The notes below the pieces were generated by a model. The model was not told the DNA's origin. It saw nothing but the letters and a program-made list of their open reading frames with translations, and did not search any database. A DNA stretch of 64,000 bases from Flavobacterium sp. CF136 (GTDB lineage Bacteria; Bacteroidota; Bacteroidia; Flavobacteriales; Flavobacteriaceae). Both the position numbers and the translations under genes were made by a program. Positions 37,010 to 45,641 of the stretch are shown in pieces. The stretch is from contig NZ_AKJZ01000008.1 of the NCBI RefSeq assembly GCF_000282055.1, positions 1-64,000 on the forward strand. Direction: 5' to 3'. Numbering within the stretch: the stretch's first letter is position 1; each line of letters starts with the position of its first letter.

Positions 37010-38482
37010 TTATCTTGAATAATTTGGAGCTTCTTTAGTAATCGTAACATTATGCGGGTGGCTTTCTGTGATTCCGCTTGAAGTGATACGAACAAAACGT
37101 CCTGATTCTTGTAAAGTCGGAATATCTTTTGATCCACAGTATCCCATTCCGGCACGAAGACCTCCGATGAACTGCAGCATACTTTCGTTTAATTCTCCTT
37201 TGTAAGGAACACGACCAACGATTCCTTCCGGTACTAATTTTTTAACATCGTCTTCAACATCCTGAAAGTAACGGTCTTTTGAACCTGTTTGCATTGCTTC
37301 AACAGAACCCATTCCGCGGTATGATTTGAATTTTCTTCCTTCGAAGATAATAGTTTCTCCCGGTGATTCTTTTGTTCCTGCTAATAACGATCCTAACATT
37401 ACACAGTCAGCCCCTGCAGCGATTGCTTTAGGAATATCTCCTGTATAACGAATTCCACCATCAGCAATTACCGGAACTCCGGTTCCTTTTATAGCTGCAG
37501 CTACTTCAAGAACTGCAGAAAACTGAGGAAAACCAACACCTGCAACGATACGGGTTGTACAGATAGAACCAGGACCGATTCCTACTTTTACACCGTCAGC
37601 ACCGTTTGCTACTAAATATTTAGCAGCTTCCGGGGTTGCAATGTTTCCAACAATTACATCTATATTTGGGAATTTTGTTTTAATTTCTTTTAATGTATTG
37701 ACTACACCTTCTGTATGCCCGTGAGCAGTATCGATAATAATAGCATCTACACCTGCAGCTACTAATGCAGCGGCTCTTTCGACAGCATCACCTGTAACTC
37801 CAATTGCAGCAGCAACTCTTAAACGCCCGAAAGCATCTTTGTTTGCGATTGGTTTTTGAGTTAGTTTAGTAATATCCCTGAAAGTAATTAAACCAACTAA
37901 TTCGTATTTATCATTTACAACTGGTAATTTTTCGATTTTGTGACCTTGCAAAACTACTTCTGCCTGCTCTAATGAAGTACCTTCTGCAACAGTAACCAAG
38001 TTTGTACTTGTCATTACCTCAACAATTGATCTTGCTCCATTTTTCTCGAAACGTAAATCACGGTTTGTTACGATACCTTTTAAGATTTTATTTTCGTCTA
38101 CGATTGGAATTCCGCCAATTCCGAATTCTTTCATTGCGTTTTTAGCATCTGCAATTGTAGAATTCATTGGTAAAGTTACCGGATCGATAATCATTCCGGC
38201 TTCTGCACGTTTTACTTTTCTAACTTTTGCAGCCTGCTGCTCGATAGTCATATTTTTATGTAAAACACCTATTCCTCCTTCTTGTGCCATAGCGATTGCC
38301 ATTGCGCTTTCGGTAACTGTATCCATAGCAGCAGATACGATTGGAACGTTTAGTGTTATATTTCTTGAAAATTTTGATTTGATACTCACTTCGCGAGGAA
38401 GCACATTCGAGTAGTTAGGTACTAATAATACATCATCGTAAGTTAAACCTTCGCCGATAATCTTGGAGTTGTGTGCTATCAT
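37010..38482 (-). CDS. guaB: Inosine-5'-monophosphate dehydrogenase
   Basis: A 490-residue enzyme oxidising IMP to XMP with NAD, the committed step to GMP. The TIM barrel holds the catalytic loop GPGSICTTR with Cys308 and the flap YRGMGS; two CBS domains are inserted at about residues 95-205 ([19 protein letters not shown]). Length and motifs are canonical. It has its own promoter-like box at 38509-38516 and ends at the shared hairpin terminator. Confidence 0.97.
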   Translation of the reverse strand: MIAHNSKIIGEGLTYDDVLLVPNYSNVLPREVSIKSKFSRNITLNVPIVSAAMDTVTESAMAIAMAQEGGIGVLHKNMTIEQQAAKVRKVKRAEAGMIIDPVTLPMNSTIADAKNAMKEFGIGGIPIVDENKILKGIVTNRDLRFEKNGARSIVEVMTSTNLVTVAEGTSLEQAEVVLQGHKIEKLPVVNDKYELVGLITFRDITKLTQKPIANKDAFGRLRVAAAIGVTGDAVERAAALVAAGVDAIIIDTAHGHTEGVVNTLKEIKTKFPNIDVIVGNIATPEAAKYLVANGADGVKVGIGPGSICTTRIVAGVGFPQFSAVLEVAAAIKGTGVPVIADGGIRYTGDIPKAIAAGADCVMLGSLLAGTKESPGETIIFEGRKFKSYRGMGSVEAMQTGSKDRYFQDVEDDVKKLVPEGIVGRVPYKGELNESMLQFIGGLRAGMGYCGSKDIPTLQESGRFVRITSSGITESHPHNVTITKEAPNYSR

Positions 38483-38508
38483 GTTGCAATTTCTAGTTGA
38501 ATTGCGTG

Positions 38509-38516
38509 CAAATATA
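38509..38516 (-). promoter_or_regulatory. Candidate -7 box of guaB
   Basis: Read on the minus strand the bases are TATATTTG, a perfect TAnnTTTG match, 26 bp before the guaB ATG. No clear -33 TTG is seen at 19-21 bp. Confidence 0.4.
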
Positions 38517-38591
38517 GTGAATAAATTGGAAACTTGTGTACTAACCTATTTAGATTTTTTATGAACCGATAACGAAATCGTTACCTTATGT

Positions 38592-38739
38592 CCTAGCCCG
38601 GATGGAAATGGAAAGCTGCGAAAAGTAAAACAACCTTTTTTTCTCAGGTTTAAAAAGCGACCAGCGGAAGCTCTTTTTAACCTTTAGAAAAAAGTGGTTT
38701 TGCCGGAGCACTTGCAATGGACAGCCGGAATAGCTCCTG
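38592..38739 (+). ncRNA. Structured repeat or small RNA candidate (Bacteroidota CTAGCCC..GGAATAGCTCC element)
   Basis: The segment starts CCTAGCCCGGATGGAAATGG and ends CAGCCGGAATAGCTCCTGA. Inside, a 20-bp near-perfect stem (38638-38657 with 38673-38692) encloses CGACCAGCGGAAGCT; a second stem GGAGC (38705-38709) / GCTCC (38733-38737) follows. GC content is above its surroundings. I associate this pattern with a structured element repeated in many Flavobacterium genomes and possibly with the Rfam Flavo-1 motif, but could not check. Strand is assigned from that memory. Confidence 0.4.
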
Positions 38740-38748
38740 AAAAAATTA

Positions 38749-40149
38749 TTATTCTGAATCGTCAAAAATATAATTCATCCCAAATTGAAATGCCAGACTA
38801 TTAGCTTTGGAAACGTCTTTATATTCTAAAATATTATCAGCAAGAACATACATATTAAATTTTCCGAGAGTTCCTGAAAGTCCCAAACCGATATTTTTAT
38901 AAGAAAAGGAATCTACTGTATAAGTAGTTTTGATCTCTAATTTTCTGAAAACACGACGTTGGTAAAAAGCCGTAAAAGCCACAAATGGACTTTTTGGCAT
39001 TGTCATAGCAAATAATTGGGCTCCAATTGCATTTACATACAGACGTTTACTTGGTGTTTTGCAACTGCATTCACCATCATCAAATCTCGATTCTCCAAAT
39101 GAATACTGAATAGAAGCATTGAATTTCACAGGCCTCCAGGTTGTGTATTTATTGTGGAGTGTATCACGAGGAATCGCTTTTGCGAAATCATCAAAAACAT
39201 TTTCCGGTTCATTTACTGAGCCGAAATTTGGGTTTACACCGTTATATTCGTAACGCCCTTTGTAAGTATATGTTTCTATATCTTTTGATTGTCTGATAAA
39301 ACCAAGATCAATGATACTTGCCGTAAATTGAAAGTTTTTTTGGAAATAGTATGTAAATCCGGCATCAATGCCCAAACCGAGGCTTCCGTTAAAAAAGGTG
39401 TTATGAATAATATCCTCAGGAATACTTCCATCATATTCATCCCTTGTAAAAGCAGCAATTCCAGAGGTTCTAAGTTCTAGATCCGAAGAAATAACCTGAT
39501 TATAAATATTCGTATCTGCTGTCCCGTTTGCGGTAAAAATAAATCCTGAATTTTTAGTCGAAGTAGCATTTGCACCGCTTGAATATAACTTGACACGCCC
39601 GCCAAAAACAAATTTTTCATTCAGTTTTTTATGGAATCCAATATGTAATACTGAAAGCACTTCGGCACGCAGATTTATATCGCCCAAATTGAATGATTTG
39701 CCTATATAATCACGATTTCCGTCTAATGCCAAAATAGCAGGATCCTTTGGCACGTACATTAAAAAATCGAATTCCTGATAAACTCCAAATGAAAAATAAG
39801 AGGTACTTTCTTCGCCGCCAACCCTGAATCCTCCTGAAAATAATTCGAGCTGCTGGTTTGCATAAACCTTGTCTTTATTGGAAGATTTATTAATGATATT
39901 TCGAACTTTATCATTAAAATCAACTCCGTTATCAGCAAATAAATCATAGGCTGAAAAACTATTTGAGCTTACTTTTGCTGAGATTCCCGATAACAAAGGC
40001 ACTCCGAAATAATATTTATACGAAACATCGGCACCCGGATTTACCAGTAATGATTGTGGAATCGACGTAAAGTTATACAAGATTTGCTTGTTTTGCGAAA
40101 AACAGATGACATGAATAAATACTAATATGCTCAGATATATTATTTTCAT
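38749..40149 (-). CDS. DUF5723-type outer-membrane beta-barrel protein
   Basis: A 466-residue exported protein (signal peptide to about residue 18, ending CFSQ). The body shows barrel-like alternating strands with conserved VNPGADVSYKYYFGVPLLSG near the N-terminus, typical of the DUF5723/PorP-SprF-like family of Bacteroidota. PorP/SprF proteins anchor gliding adhesins, but this gene has no adhesin partner nearby, so a link to gliding is not supported. Its ATG overlaps the stop of the upstream lipoprotein gene by 4 bp. Confidence 0.65.
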   Translation of the reverse strand: MKIIYLSILVFIHVICFSQNKQILYNFTSIPQSLLVNPGADVSYKYYFGVPLLSGISAKVSSNSFSAYDLFADNGVDFNDKVRNIINKSSNKDKVYANQQLELFSGGFRVGGEESTSYFSFGVYQEFDFLMYVPKDPAILALDGNRDYIGKSFNLGDINLRAEVLSVLHIGFHKKLNEKFVFGGRVKLYSSGANATSTKNSGFIFTANGTADTNIYNQVISSDLELRTSGIAAFTRDEYDGSIPEDIIHNTFFNGSLGLGIDAGFTYYFQKNFQFTASIIDLGFIRQSKDIETYTYKGRYEYNGVNPNFGSVNEPENVFDDFAKAIPRDTLHNKYTTWRPVKFNASIQYSFGESRFDDGECSCKTPSKRLYVNAIGAQLFAMTMPKSPFVAFTAFYQRRVFRKLEIKTTYTVDSFSYKNIGLGLSGTLGKFNMYVLADNILEYKDVSKANSLAFQFGMNYIFDDSE

Positions 40150-40706
40150 TTCAAATCTTCTATTTCTAAATATAACGTTGCACCCGAACGAAGTTTTAGG
40201 TTTCCTGGACTGGTTTCTGTCAATGGCGGGCCTGGTGCCATTGTTATTGCGAAACTTATTTTAGCAGTAGTTTTAAGCAGCACTAATCTTTGATTTTCAA
40301 AAACCTCGGAAAAATTATGGATGTTGGCAGTTCCAGAATAAGCCGGAACATTAAAAGTCAGCGTTTCAATATTTTGATTATTCTTATTAATAAGATTTAA
40401 ATCAATTCTATAGGCTCGTGTAATGGTATTTGTTATCTCAAAATCAAATTCGGTCTTTACCAAATCGTCTCTCAGTATAGAATTTTTAAACGGATTAAAA
40501 TCCTGAGCATCAAAAATAACACTTTGCTCATTTCCGTTATCAACAAAAGCATTTGCCGGAACATCAAAATAAGTGAGGTTAGCCACAAAAACAGGTTCTA
40601 ATTTGAGATCATCAACCTGATTAAAATCCAAATCGCTTGAACATGAAAAGCTCAAAAATGCTAAAAGCAAAAATTTTGGAATGTTGTTTATACTTGACAG
40701 TTTCAT
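40146..40706 (-). CDS. Hypothetical lipoprotein paired with DUF5723 barrel
   Basis: A 186-residue lipoprotein with lipobox FLSFSC near residues 17-22. The mature protein is beta-rich and lacks a recognised domain. It overlaps the barrel gene by 4 bp, so the two are translated together and probably act at the outer membrane as a pair. Function unknown. Confidence 0.6.
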   Translation of the reverse strand: MKLSSINNIPKFLLLAFLSFSCSSDLDFNQVDDLKLEPVFVANLTYFDVPANAFVDNGNEQSVIFDAQDFNPFKNSILRDDLVKTEFDFEITNTITRAYRIDLNLINKNNQNIETLTFNVPAYSGTANIHNFSEVFENQRLVLLKTTAKISFAITMAPGPPLTETSPGNLKLRSGATLYLEIEDLK

Positions 40707-40784
40707 AAATAAAAAGTTTACAACTTACTGAAACAACGCACTTTAACAACAGCTTATTGCTCACAATAGTAAAGTTACAACTTT

Positions 40785-41651
40785 TTAAAGAAATTTCCTA
40801 AATAATTTAGAAGCCTCATTATAAGCACTTTCAAAACTTAATGTATTTAAGCCTGTATTCTTTTTATTTGCAGTAAAATAGGAGATCAGTTTTTCTGTAG
40901 GCATATTACCGGTTAACTTATCAGTTGCCATTGGACAGCCTCCAAAACCTTGTATGGCGCCATCAAAACGGGCACAGCCTGCTTTGTGGGCAGCATCTAT
41001 TTTTTCGAACCAGCTGTCTGGCGTCGTATGCAGATGCGCGCCAAATTCGATTTGAGGGTATTTAGGAATTAAATTTGAAAAAAGATAGGTAATAACTTCT
41101 GGTGTTGAACTTCCCACTGTATCAGAAAGTGATAAGATCTTCACGCCCATTCCTGCCAATTTTTCTGTCCATTGGCTTACGATTTCAACATTCCAGGGAT
41201 CTCCATACGGATTTCCGAAACCCATAGAAAGATAGGTTACCACTTCTTTATTTTTTTTATCAGCGATTTCGAGAATTTCTTGGAGGGAAATTAAAGATTC
41301 TGCAATGGTTTTATGGGTATTCCGCATTTGAAAATTCTCAGATATAGAAAAAGGAAATCCTAAATATTGAATGGCTTTATACTCTGAAGCCAACGCTGCA
41401 CCCTGCGTATTAGCAATAATTGCCAATAATTTACTTGTCGTCTGAGAAAGATCAAGCTGTGCCAATACCTCTGCCGTGTCCTGCATTTGTGGAATAGCTT
41501 TTGGCGACACAAAACTTCCAAAATCAATTGTATCAAAGCCTACTCTAAGCAAAGCCTGGATATAGGTAACCTTATTTTTTGTTGGAATAAAGGTTTTGAT
41601 ACCTTGCATGGCATCGCGGGGACATTCGATAATTTTGATTTCTTTATTCAA
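40785..41651 (-). CDS. Hydroxymethylglutaryl-CoA lyase-like enzyme
   Basis: A 288-residue HMGL-like TIM barrel. Motifs: ECPRDAMQG at 9-17 (catalytic Arg and metal Asp region), GFDTIDFGSFVSPKAIPQM, LSLSDTVG, the metal-binding HLHTTPD, and GCARFDGAIQGFGGCPMA with the active-site loop Cys. It would cleave HMG-CoA to acetoacetate and acetyl-CoA in leucine breakdown, although the related isopropylmalate-type enzymes cannot be fully excluded. No ATG is available; the TTG at 41651 gives the expected N-terminus. It is divergent from satD. Confidence 0.85.
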   Translation of the reverse strand: MNKEIKIIECPRDAMQGIKTFIPTKNKVTYIQALLRVGFDTIDFGSFVSPKAIPQMQDTAEVLAQLDLSQTTSKLLAIIANTQGAALASEYKAIQYLGFPFSISENFQMRNTHKTIAESLISLQEILEIADKKNKEVVTYLSMGFGNPYGDPWNVEIVSQWTEKLAGMGVKILSLSDTVGSSTPEVITYLFSNLIPKYPQIEFGAHLHTTPDSWFEKIDAAHKAGCARFDGAIQGFGGCPMATDKLTGNMPTEKLISYFTANKKNTGLNTLSFESAYNEASKLFRKFL

Positions 41652-41727
41652 AGCTTATTCTTTTGTAAAGGCTAAGTTAGTTTCTTTTTTAAAGAAATAA
41701 AAGTTATAATTTTCTTTAAATTTTACT

Positions 41728-41829
41728 ATTACGCAATATTGTAATATTAAAAAACATTACCAAATAAGGTAATAATTAAAATTATTACATAAAAGCGTAA
41801 TAATTAAAAATATTACGTATATTTGTAAT
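41728..41829 (+). promoter_or_regulatory. Array of four ATTAC-N8-GTAAT operator-like dyads, 28-bp period
   Basis: Four 18-bp sites at 41728-41745, 41756-41773, 41784-41801 and 41812-41829 all read ATTAC-N8-GTAAT. Starts are exactly 28 bp apart and the three 10-bp spacers are A/T only except one C. The array lies in the gap between the HMG-CoA-lyase-like gene and satD, ending 35 bp before the satD ATG. It is best explained as binding sites for a dimeric regulator; SatD itself has a C-terminal helix-turn-helix. Confidence 0.75.
41818..41825 (+). promoter_or_regulatory. Candidate -7 box of satD inside the fourth dyad
   Basis: TATATTTG matches TAnnTTTG and lies within site 4 (41812-41829). Transcription from about 41832 would give a leader of about 33 nt. 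A protein bound to site 4 would block this promoter. Confidence 0.5.
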
Positions 41830-41864
41830 AGTAAGTTTATTTATTTTTAATTATATTTGAATCT

Positions 41865-42479
41865 ATGACTAGTGTAATTACAGGCGACATAATTGACTCA
41901 AGACAGCAAAAATCTAAAGATTGGGTAGAAGATTTAAAAAAAATCTTATCTCCATTTGGAGAAACACCAAGTCAGTGGGAGGTTTACAGAGGCGATGAAT
42001 TTCAAATCGAAATAACAAATCCCGAAGAGGCTTTATTGTCTGCTATTTTAATAAAAGCACAGTTAAGAGCCATAAAATTAGATGCCCGAATGAGTATTGG
42101 TTTTGGAGATAAAACGCATAATGGCGAAAAAATATCCGAAAGCTATGGCTCCGCTTTTATAAATTCCGGAGAACTTTTTGAGACTTTAAAAAAACAAAAA
42201 GTAACTTTAGCCATGAGAACGGGCGATGGATTAATAGATGAAAGGATGAACCTGATGATTCAGTTAGCTTTGACTTTTATGGACAATTGGCTTGTACAAT
42301 CTGCTGAATTTGTAGCTATTGCAATAGAAAACCCAACTTTGTCACAAGAAGAATTAGGGCAAAAACTAGGCATCAATCAGGCAGCAGTAAGCCGAAGACA
42401 AAAACGCGCCCAATTTGATTTGGTTATGAATTTAGAACGTTATTTCAGATCACAGATAAAACAACTTACAACATCATGA
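41865..42479 (+). CDS. SatD-family protein: cyclase-like palm domain plus helix-turn-helix
   Basis: A 204-residue cytoplasmic protein. Residues 1-150 carry GDIIDSR (7-13), RGDEFQIEI (42-50), RMSIGFGD and YGSAFINSGELFETL. The order and spacing resemble class III nucleotidyl cyclases, with Asp8 and Asp44 as possible metal ligands; this is my inference, not a known activity. Residues about 158-182 (LSQEELGQKLGINQAAVSRR) form a helix-turn-helix. SatD was named after a streptococcal acid-tolerance operon. The stop overlaps the DUF3307 start by 4 bp; four dyads upstream suggest autoregulation. Confidence 0.75.
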   Translation: MTSVITGDIIDSRQQKSKDWVEDLKKILSPFGETPSQWEVYRGDEFQIEITNPEEALLSAILIKAQLRAIKLDARMSIGFGDKTHNGEKISESYGSAFINSGELFETLKKQKVTLAMRTGDGLIDERMNLMIQLALTFMDNWLVQSAEFVAIAIENPTLSQEELGQKLGINQAAVSRRQKRAQFDLVMNLERYFRSQIKQLTTS

Positions 42480-43192
42480 TTTTATTTATAAAACTACTTT
42501 TAGCACATTTACTGGGCGATTTTATATGGCAGCCAAACTCATGGGTAGCCGATAAGGAAGCTAAAAAACATAAAAGCATTTATTTATACCTTCATATTCT
42601 TTTGCACGGAATTTTAGCAGCACTTTTGACTGGAGAAATTCAGTTTATACCTTATGCAATTCTAATTGCTGTAACCCATGGGGTTATTGATTTAATCAAA
42701 TTAAATTTTCAAAAAAGCACAACAAAACGCACTTGGTTTGTTGTAGATCAAATTGCACATATCTTAATTTTAATCGGGATTGTATTTCTATATAAAAATA
42801 AAACGATAGAGCTCCTTTGGTTTGGTAATCAGTTTTGGATATTGATAACCGGGCTTTTATTTATAACAAAACCAACTTCAATTTTCATTAAAACGATTAT
42901 TTCGATTTGGAGTCCTGAAGAATCAAACAGCCATATTGATAATTCACTTGCGAGCGCAGGGAATTATATTGGCATATTAGAACGATTATTTGTTTTCGGT
43001 TTTATTCTGACAGGACACTTTGAAGCAATCGGATTTCTGTTGGCTGCTAAATCAATTTTTAGATTTGGAGATTTAAAAGAAGCCAAAGACAGAAAACTTA
43101 CCGAATATGTTTTAATTGGTACTTTAATAAGTTTTGGAACTGCCATCCTCACGGGATTAATCGTGCAGGCTTTACTTTTACAACTGCTTTAG
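42476..43192 (+). CDS. DUF3307 membrane protein
   Basis: A 238-residue inner-membrane protein with about six hydrophobic segments. The family start [13 protein letters not shown] (8-20) and conserved polar residues in or near membrane segments (H11, D15, [15 protein letters not shown]) could bind metal, as in membrane-embedded hydrolases; this is speculative. It is translationally coupled to satD (ATGA overlap), the usual arrangement for this pair. Its 3' end overlaps convergent pyrD by 15 bp. Confidence 0.75.
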   Translation: MILFIKLLLAHLLGDFIWQPNSWVADKEAKKHKSIYLYLHILLHGILAALLTGEIQFIPYAILIAVTHGVIDLIKLNFQKSTTKRTWFVVDQIAHILILIGIVFLYKNKTIELLWFGNQFWILITGLLFITKPTSIFIKTIISIWSPEESNSHIDNSLASAGNYIGILERLFVFGFILTGHFEAIGFLLAAKSIFRFGDLKEAKDRKLTEYVLIGTLISFGTAILTGLIVQALLLQLL

Positions 43193-44212
43193 AACCTTTT
43201 TGTTTATAGCTTTTATCAAAGCCGGTCCTTCGTAAATAAAACCGGTATATAACTGCACTAAACTTGCTCCTGCATTAAGTTTTTCTATAGCATCATCCGC
43301 TGAATGTATTCCTCCTACTCCAATAATAGGAAATGCTTTATTGCTTTTTTCAGAAAGAAAACGAATAACTTCAGTAGACCGTTTTGTTAATGGTTTTCCT
43401 GACAAACCTCCCATTTCAGATTGATTTTGAGATTGTAACCCATCTCTTGAAATCGTAGTATTTGTTGCAATTACACCCGCAATCTGCGTAGTTTTTACAA
43501 TATCAATAATATCCAATAATTGTTCATCTGTTAAGTCCGGAGCAATTTTTAAAAGAATTGGTTTTATTTTCTGGGCACTTGTTTTTTGCTTTTCCACATT
43601 TCTGTCTTGTAATGTCTGAAGCAAAGCTGTTAGAGGTTCTTTATCCTGTAATGCTCTTAAATTTGGTGTATTTGGAGAACTTACATTCACCACAAAATAA
43701 TCTACATGGTCAAACAATGCATCAAAACAAATAATGTAATCGTCTACAGCATTTTCGTTTGGAGTCACTTTGTTTTTTCCAATATTTCCTCCAATTAAAA
43801 CACCTGAATTCTTTTTTAAGCGCTCTACTGCTTCCAGGACACCGCCATTATTAAACCCCATTCGGTTAATAATCGCCTGATCTTCTTTTAATCTAAACAA
43901 ACGTTTTTTAGGATTTCCTTCCTGTCCAACGGGTGTAACGGTCCCTATTTCTATAAAACCAAATCCGAAATCAGAAAGCTCTTTGTATAATTTGGCATCT
44001 TTGTCAAATCCTGCAGCCAATCCTACCAGGTTTTTAAATTTAATCCCGAAAACTTCTCGTTCTAAGCGAGTATCTTTTACCTCGTAAATTGATTTGATTA
44101 TTGATGAAACTCCCGGTATTTTTGAAATGAATTTAACGAATGAAAAAGTAAAATAATGTACTTCTTCTGGATCAAAACAAAAAAGTATCGGACGAATTAT
44201 CAATTTATACAT
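43178..44212 (-). CDS. pyrD: Dihydroorotate dehydrogenase (quinone), class 2
   Basis: A 344-residue FMN enzyme of pyrimidine synthesis. The N-terminal extension with an amphipathic helix pair (class 2, membrane-associated) precedes the barrel motifs [23 protein letters not shown] with the catalytic Ser region, TNTTISR and [11 protein letters not shown] for FMN phosphate. It oxidises dihydroorotate and passes electrons to menaquinone. A TAAATTTG box lies on the minus strand at 44240-44247. It overlaps the DUF3307 gene at its 3' end. Confidence 0.95.
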   Translation of the reverse strand: MYKLIIRPILFCFDPEEVHYFTFSFVKFISKIPGVSSIIKSIYEVKDTRLEREVFGIKFKNLVGLAAGFDKDAKLYKELSDFGFGFIEIGTVTPVGQEGNPKKRLFRLKEDQAIINRMGFNNGGVLEAVERLKKNSGVLIGGNIGKNKVTPNENAVDDYIICFDALFDHVDYFVVNVSSPNTPNLRALQDKEPLTALLQTLQDRNVEKQKTSAQKIKPILLKIAPDLTDEQLLDIIDIVKTTQIAGVIATNTTISRDGLQSQNQSEMGGLSGKPLTKRSTEVIRFLSEKSNKAFPIIGVGGIHSADDAIEKLNAGASLVQLYTGFIYEGPALIKAINKKVLKQL

Positions 44213-44539
44213 AGGGAATTGTTGTTATTTTTTTGGTTGCAAATTTAATTATAATACTTGAAAATGCCTCTTTTTTACAGAAAACAAATTTTATAGCTTA
44301 ATACAAGCGGCAAAATTTAGAACACTGTTTTCAATAAAATTGAAAATATAATGAGTATATTAGATATAATTTACTTTAAAACAAACAGTTAGAAAAACAA
44401 AAAAACTACCTTGTTCCTTCTGAGCCTGGATTTATAATTACTTACTCCGTTCAAAAAAGAACAATCAGTTTCATAAGGAATTTTAAACCAAAATCACTTT
44501 TGTTTATCTAACCCATATAAACAATAAATACAATAAAAA
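44213..44539. other. 327-bp divergent intergenic region
   Basis: It separates pyrD (minus) from the DUF6515 gene (plus). The only feature I can support is a -7-like TAAATTTG on the minus strand (44240-44247) for pyrD. The rest is AT-rich with no ORF, hairpin or repeat that stands out. Confidence 0.4.
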
Positions 44540-45526
44540 ATGAAAACCACTCTAAACTCCCTTAAAAAGATGATTCTGACAGGTATGATAGGATCATTTT
44601 TTCTGATTTCAACAGATGGCTTCGCACAACGGCGCGAGAATAACAGAACACAAAGAACCGAAAGACCAACACAAGCAAGGCCACAAGTAAAATCAAGACC
44701 TTCAACCAATACAAGGTCTGCAGCTTCCAGACCATCTGTAAACGACAAAATTTCAACAATTAACAGACCTGTTAATGGCAATAGGGCAACAATGCCATCA
44801 AATCCCCCTACATCAAAAATTAGAGATAAAAAATTCACTAACAACAGAGCTGCTTTTACACCTGACAGAAATAATAAAACTGGAAATAAAAACACAAACA
44901 TTCGCAGGAGTACTGTAAATAGAAGCCAAAACAACGTTACCATTAATGTAAATAACAATGTTCGTATTCGCAACAACCGCAATACAATTGTAAGAAGAAA
45001 TACTGTGGTCTATGCGCGTCCGGCTTACAGATATAGCGGTTATAGATATTATGTGTACCATCCGTATTATTATCATCCATACAGACCTTATTACTGGGGA
45101 CCGGTTTGGCACCCATGGGGATTTTTTGCAACAACTCTGGCTGTTACGGCAATTGTAGTTAACGTACAAAGCACGCCATATCATTACGATCAGGGCGTCT
45201 GGTATGCACCGTACAATGGTGGTTATGAAGCAGTACCTGCCCCTGTTGGAGGAATTGTAAATAATATCCCTGATGGAGCTCAAACAGTCTATACCGGTAC
45301 AGTAAACAATTATTATTACGGCGGTACTTATTATGAAAAAGACGGAAACTCATATAGAGTAGTTGCACCAACTGCAGGAACTTTGGTTGATAGTCTTCCC
45401 GAAGGTGGTGAAGAAGTTACAATTGGAGATGTAAAATACATAAAATTTGGAGAAACTTACTACCAGCCCGTTCAGGTTGACGGCAAAGATAAATACGAAG
45501 TTGTTCTTGTTGAGGAAGATAAATAA
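44540..45526 (+). CDS. DUF6515-type exported protein
   Basis: A 328-residue exported protein. Signal peptide about 1-29 (ends GFAQ), then a low-complexity basic Asn/Arg/Thr-rich stretch (30-155), a Tyr/His/Pro-rich segment (YYVYHPYYYHPYRPYYWGP) with one hydrophobic stretch, and a C-terminal region with repeated GxxYYxxxGxxY units (YYYGGTYYEKDGNSYRVV; IKFGETYYQPV) like those of DUF6515 proteins. Probably envelope-located; function unknown. It is followed by a strong terminator. Confidence 0.7.
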   Translation: MKTTLNSLKKMILTGMIGSFFLISTDGFAQRRENNRTQRTERPTQARPQVKSRPSTNTRSAASRPSVNDKISTINRPVNGNRATMPSNPPTSKIRDKKFTNNRAAFTPDRNNKTGNKNTNIRRSTVNRSQNNVTINVNNNVRIRNNRNTIVRRNTVVYARPAYRYSGYRYYVYHPYYYHPYRPYYWGPVWHPWGFFATTLAVTAIVVNVQSTPYHYDQGVWYAPYNGGYEAVPAPVGGIVNNIPDGAQTVYTGTVNNYYYGGTYYEKDGNSYRVVAPTAGTLVDSLPEGGEEVTIGDVKYIKFGETYYQPVQVDGKDKYEVVLVEEDK

Positions 45527-45548
45527 ACAAAAACAATTTAATTTGACT

Positions 45549-45589
45549 AACCCTATAAAATAAATAGAATTTTATAGGGTTATTTTTTT
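45549..45589 (+). terminator. Rho-independent terminator of the DUF6515 gene
   Basis: Perfect 12-bp stem AACCCTATAAAA / TTTTATAGGGTT with a 9-nt loop followed by ATTTTTTT. Confidence 0.8.
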
Positions 45590-45641
45590 GTTTTAACTTA
45601 ATTTTGCCATTGACAATTACTTTCAATTAAATCTGTTTACA

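Noticed and set aside
38749..40149. Gliding-motility PorP/SprF protein of a type IX secretion locus
   Set aside because: Only the general barrel type matches; there is no adhesin or gliding gene around it.
41728..41829. CRISPR array
   Set aside because: Repeats of 18 bp with 10-bp A/T spacers, each a dyad, are too short and the spacers too similar for CRISPR; no cas genes are nearby.
44494..44982. 162-residue minus-strand ORF
   Set aside because: It is antisense to the DUF6515 gene; its hydrophobic Leu/Val-rich translation is the mirror of the Asn/Arg/Thr-rich coding strand.
44813..45283. 156-residue minus-strand ORF
   Set aside because: Antisense to the same DUF6515 gene, with no recognisable motif.
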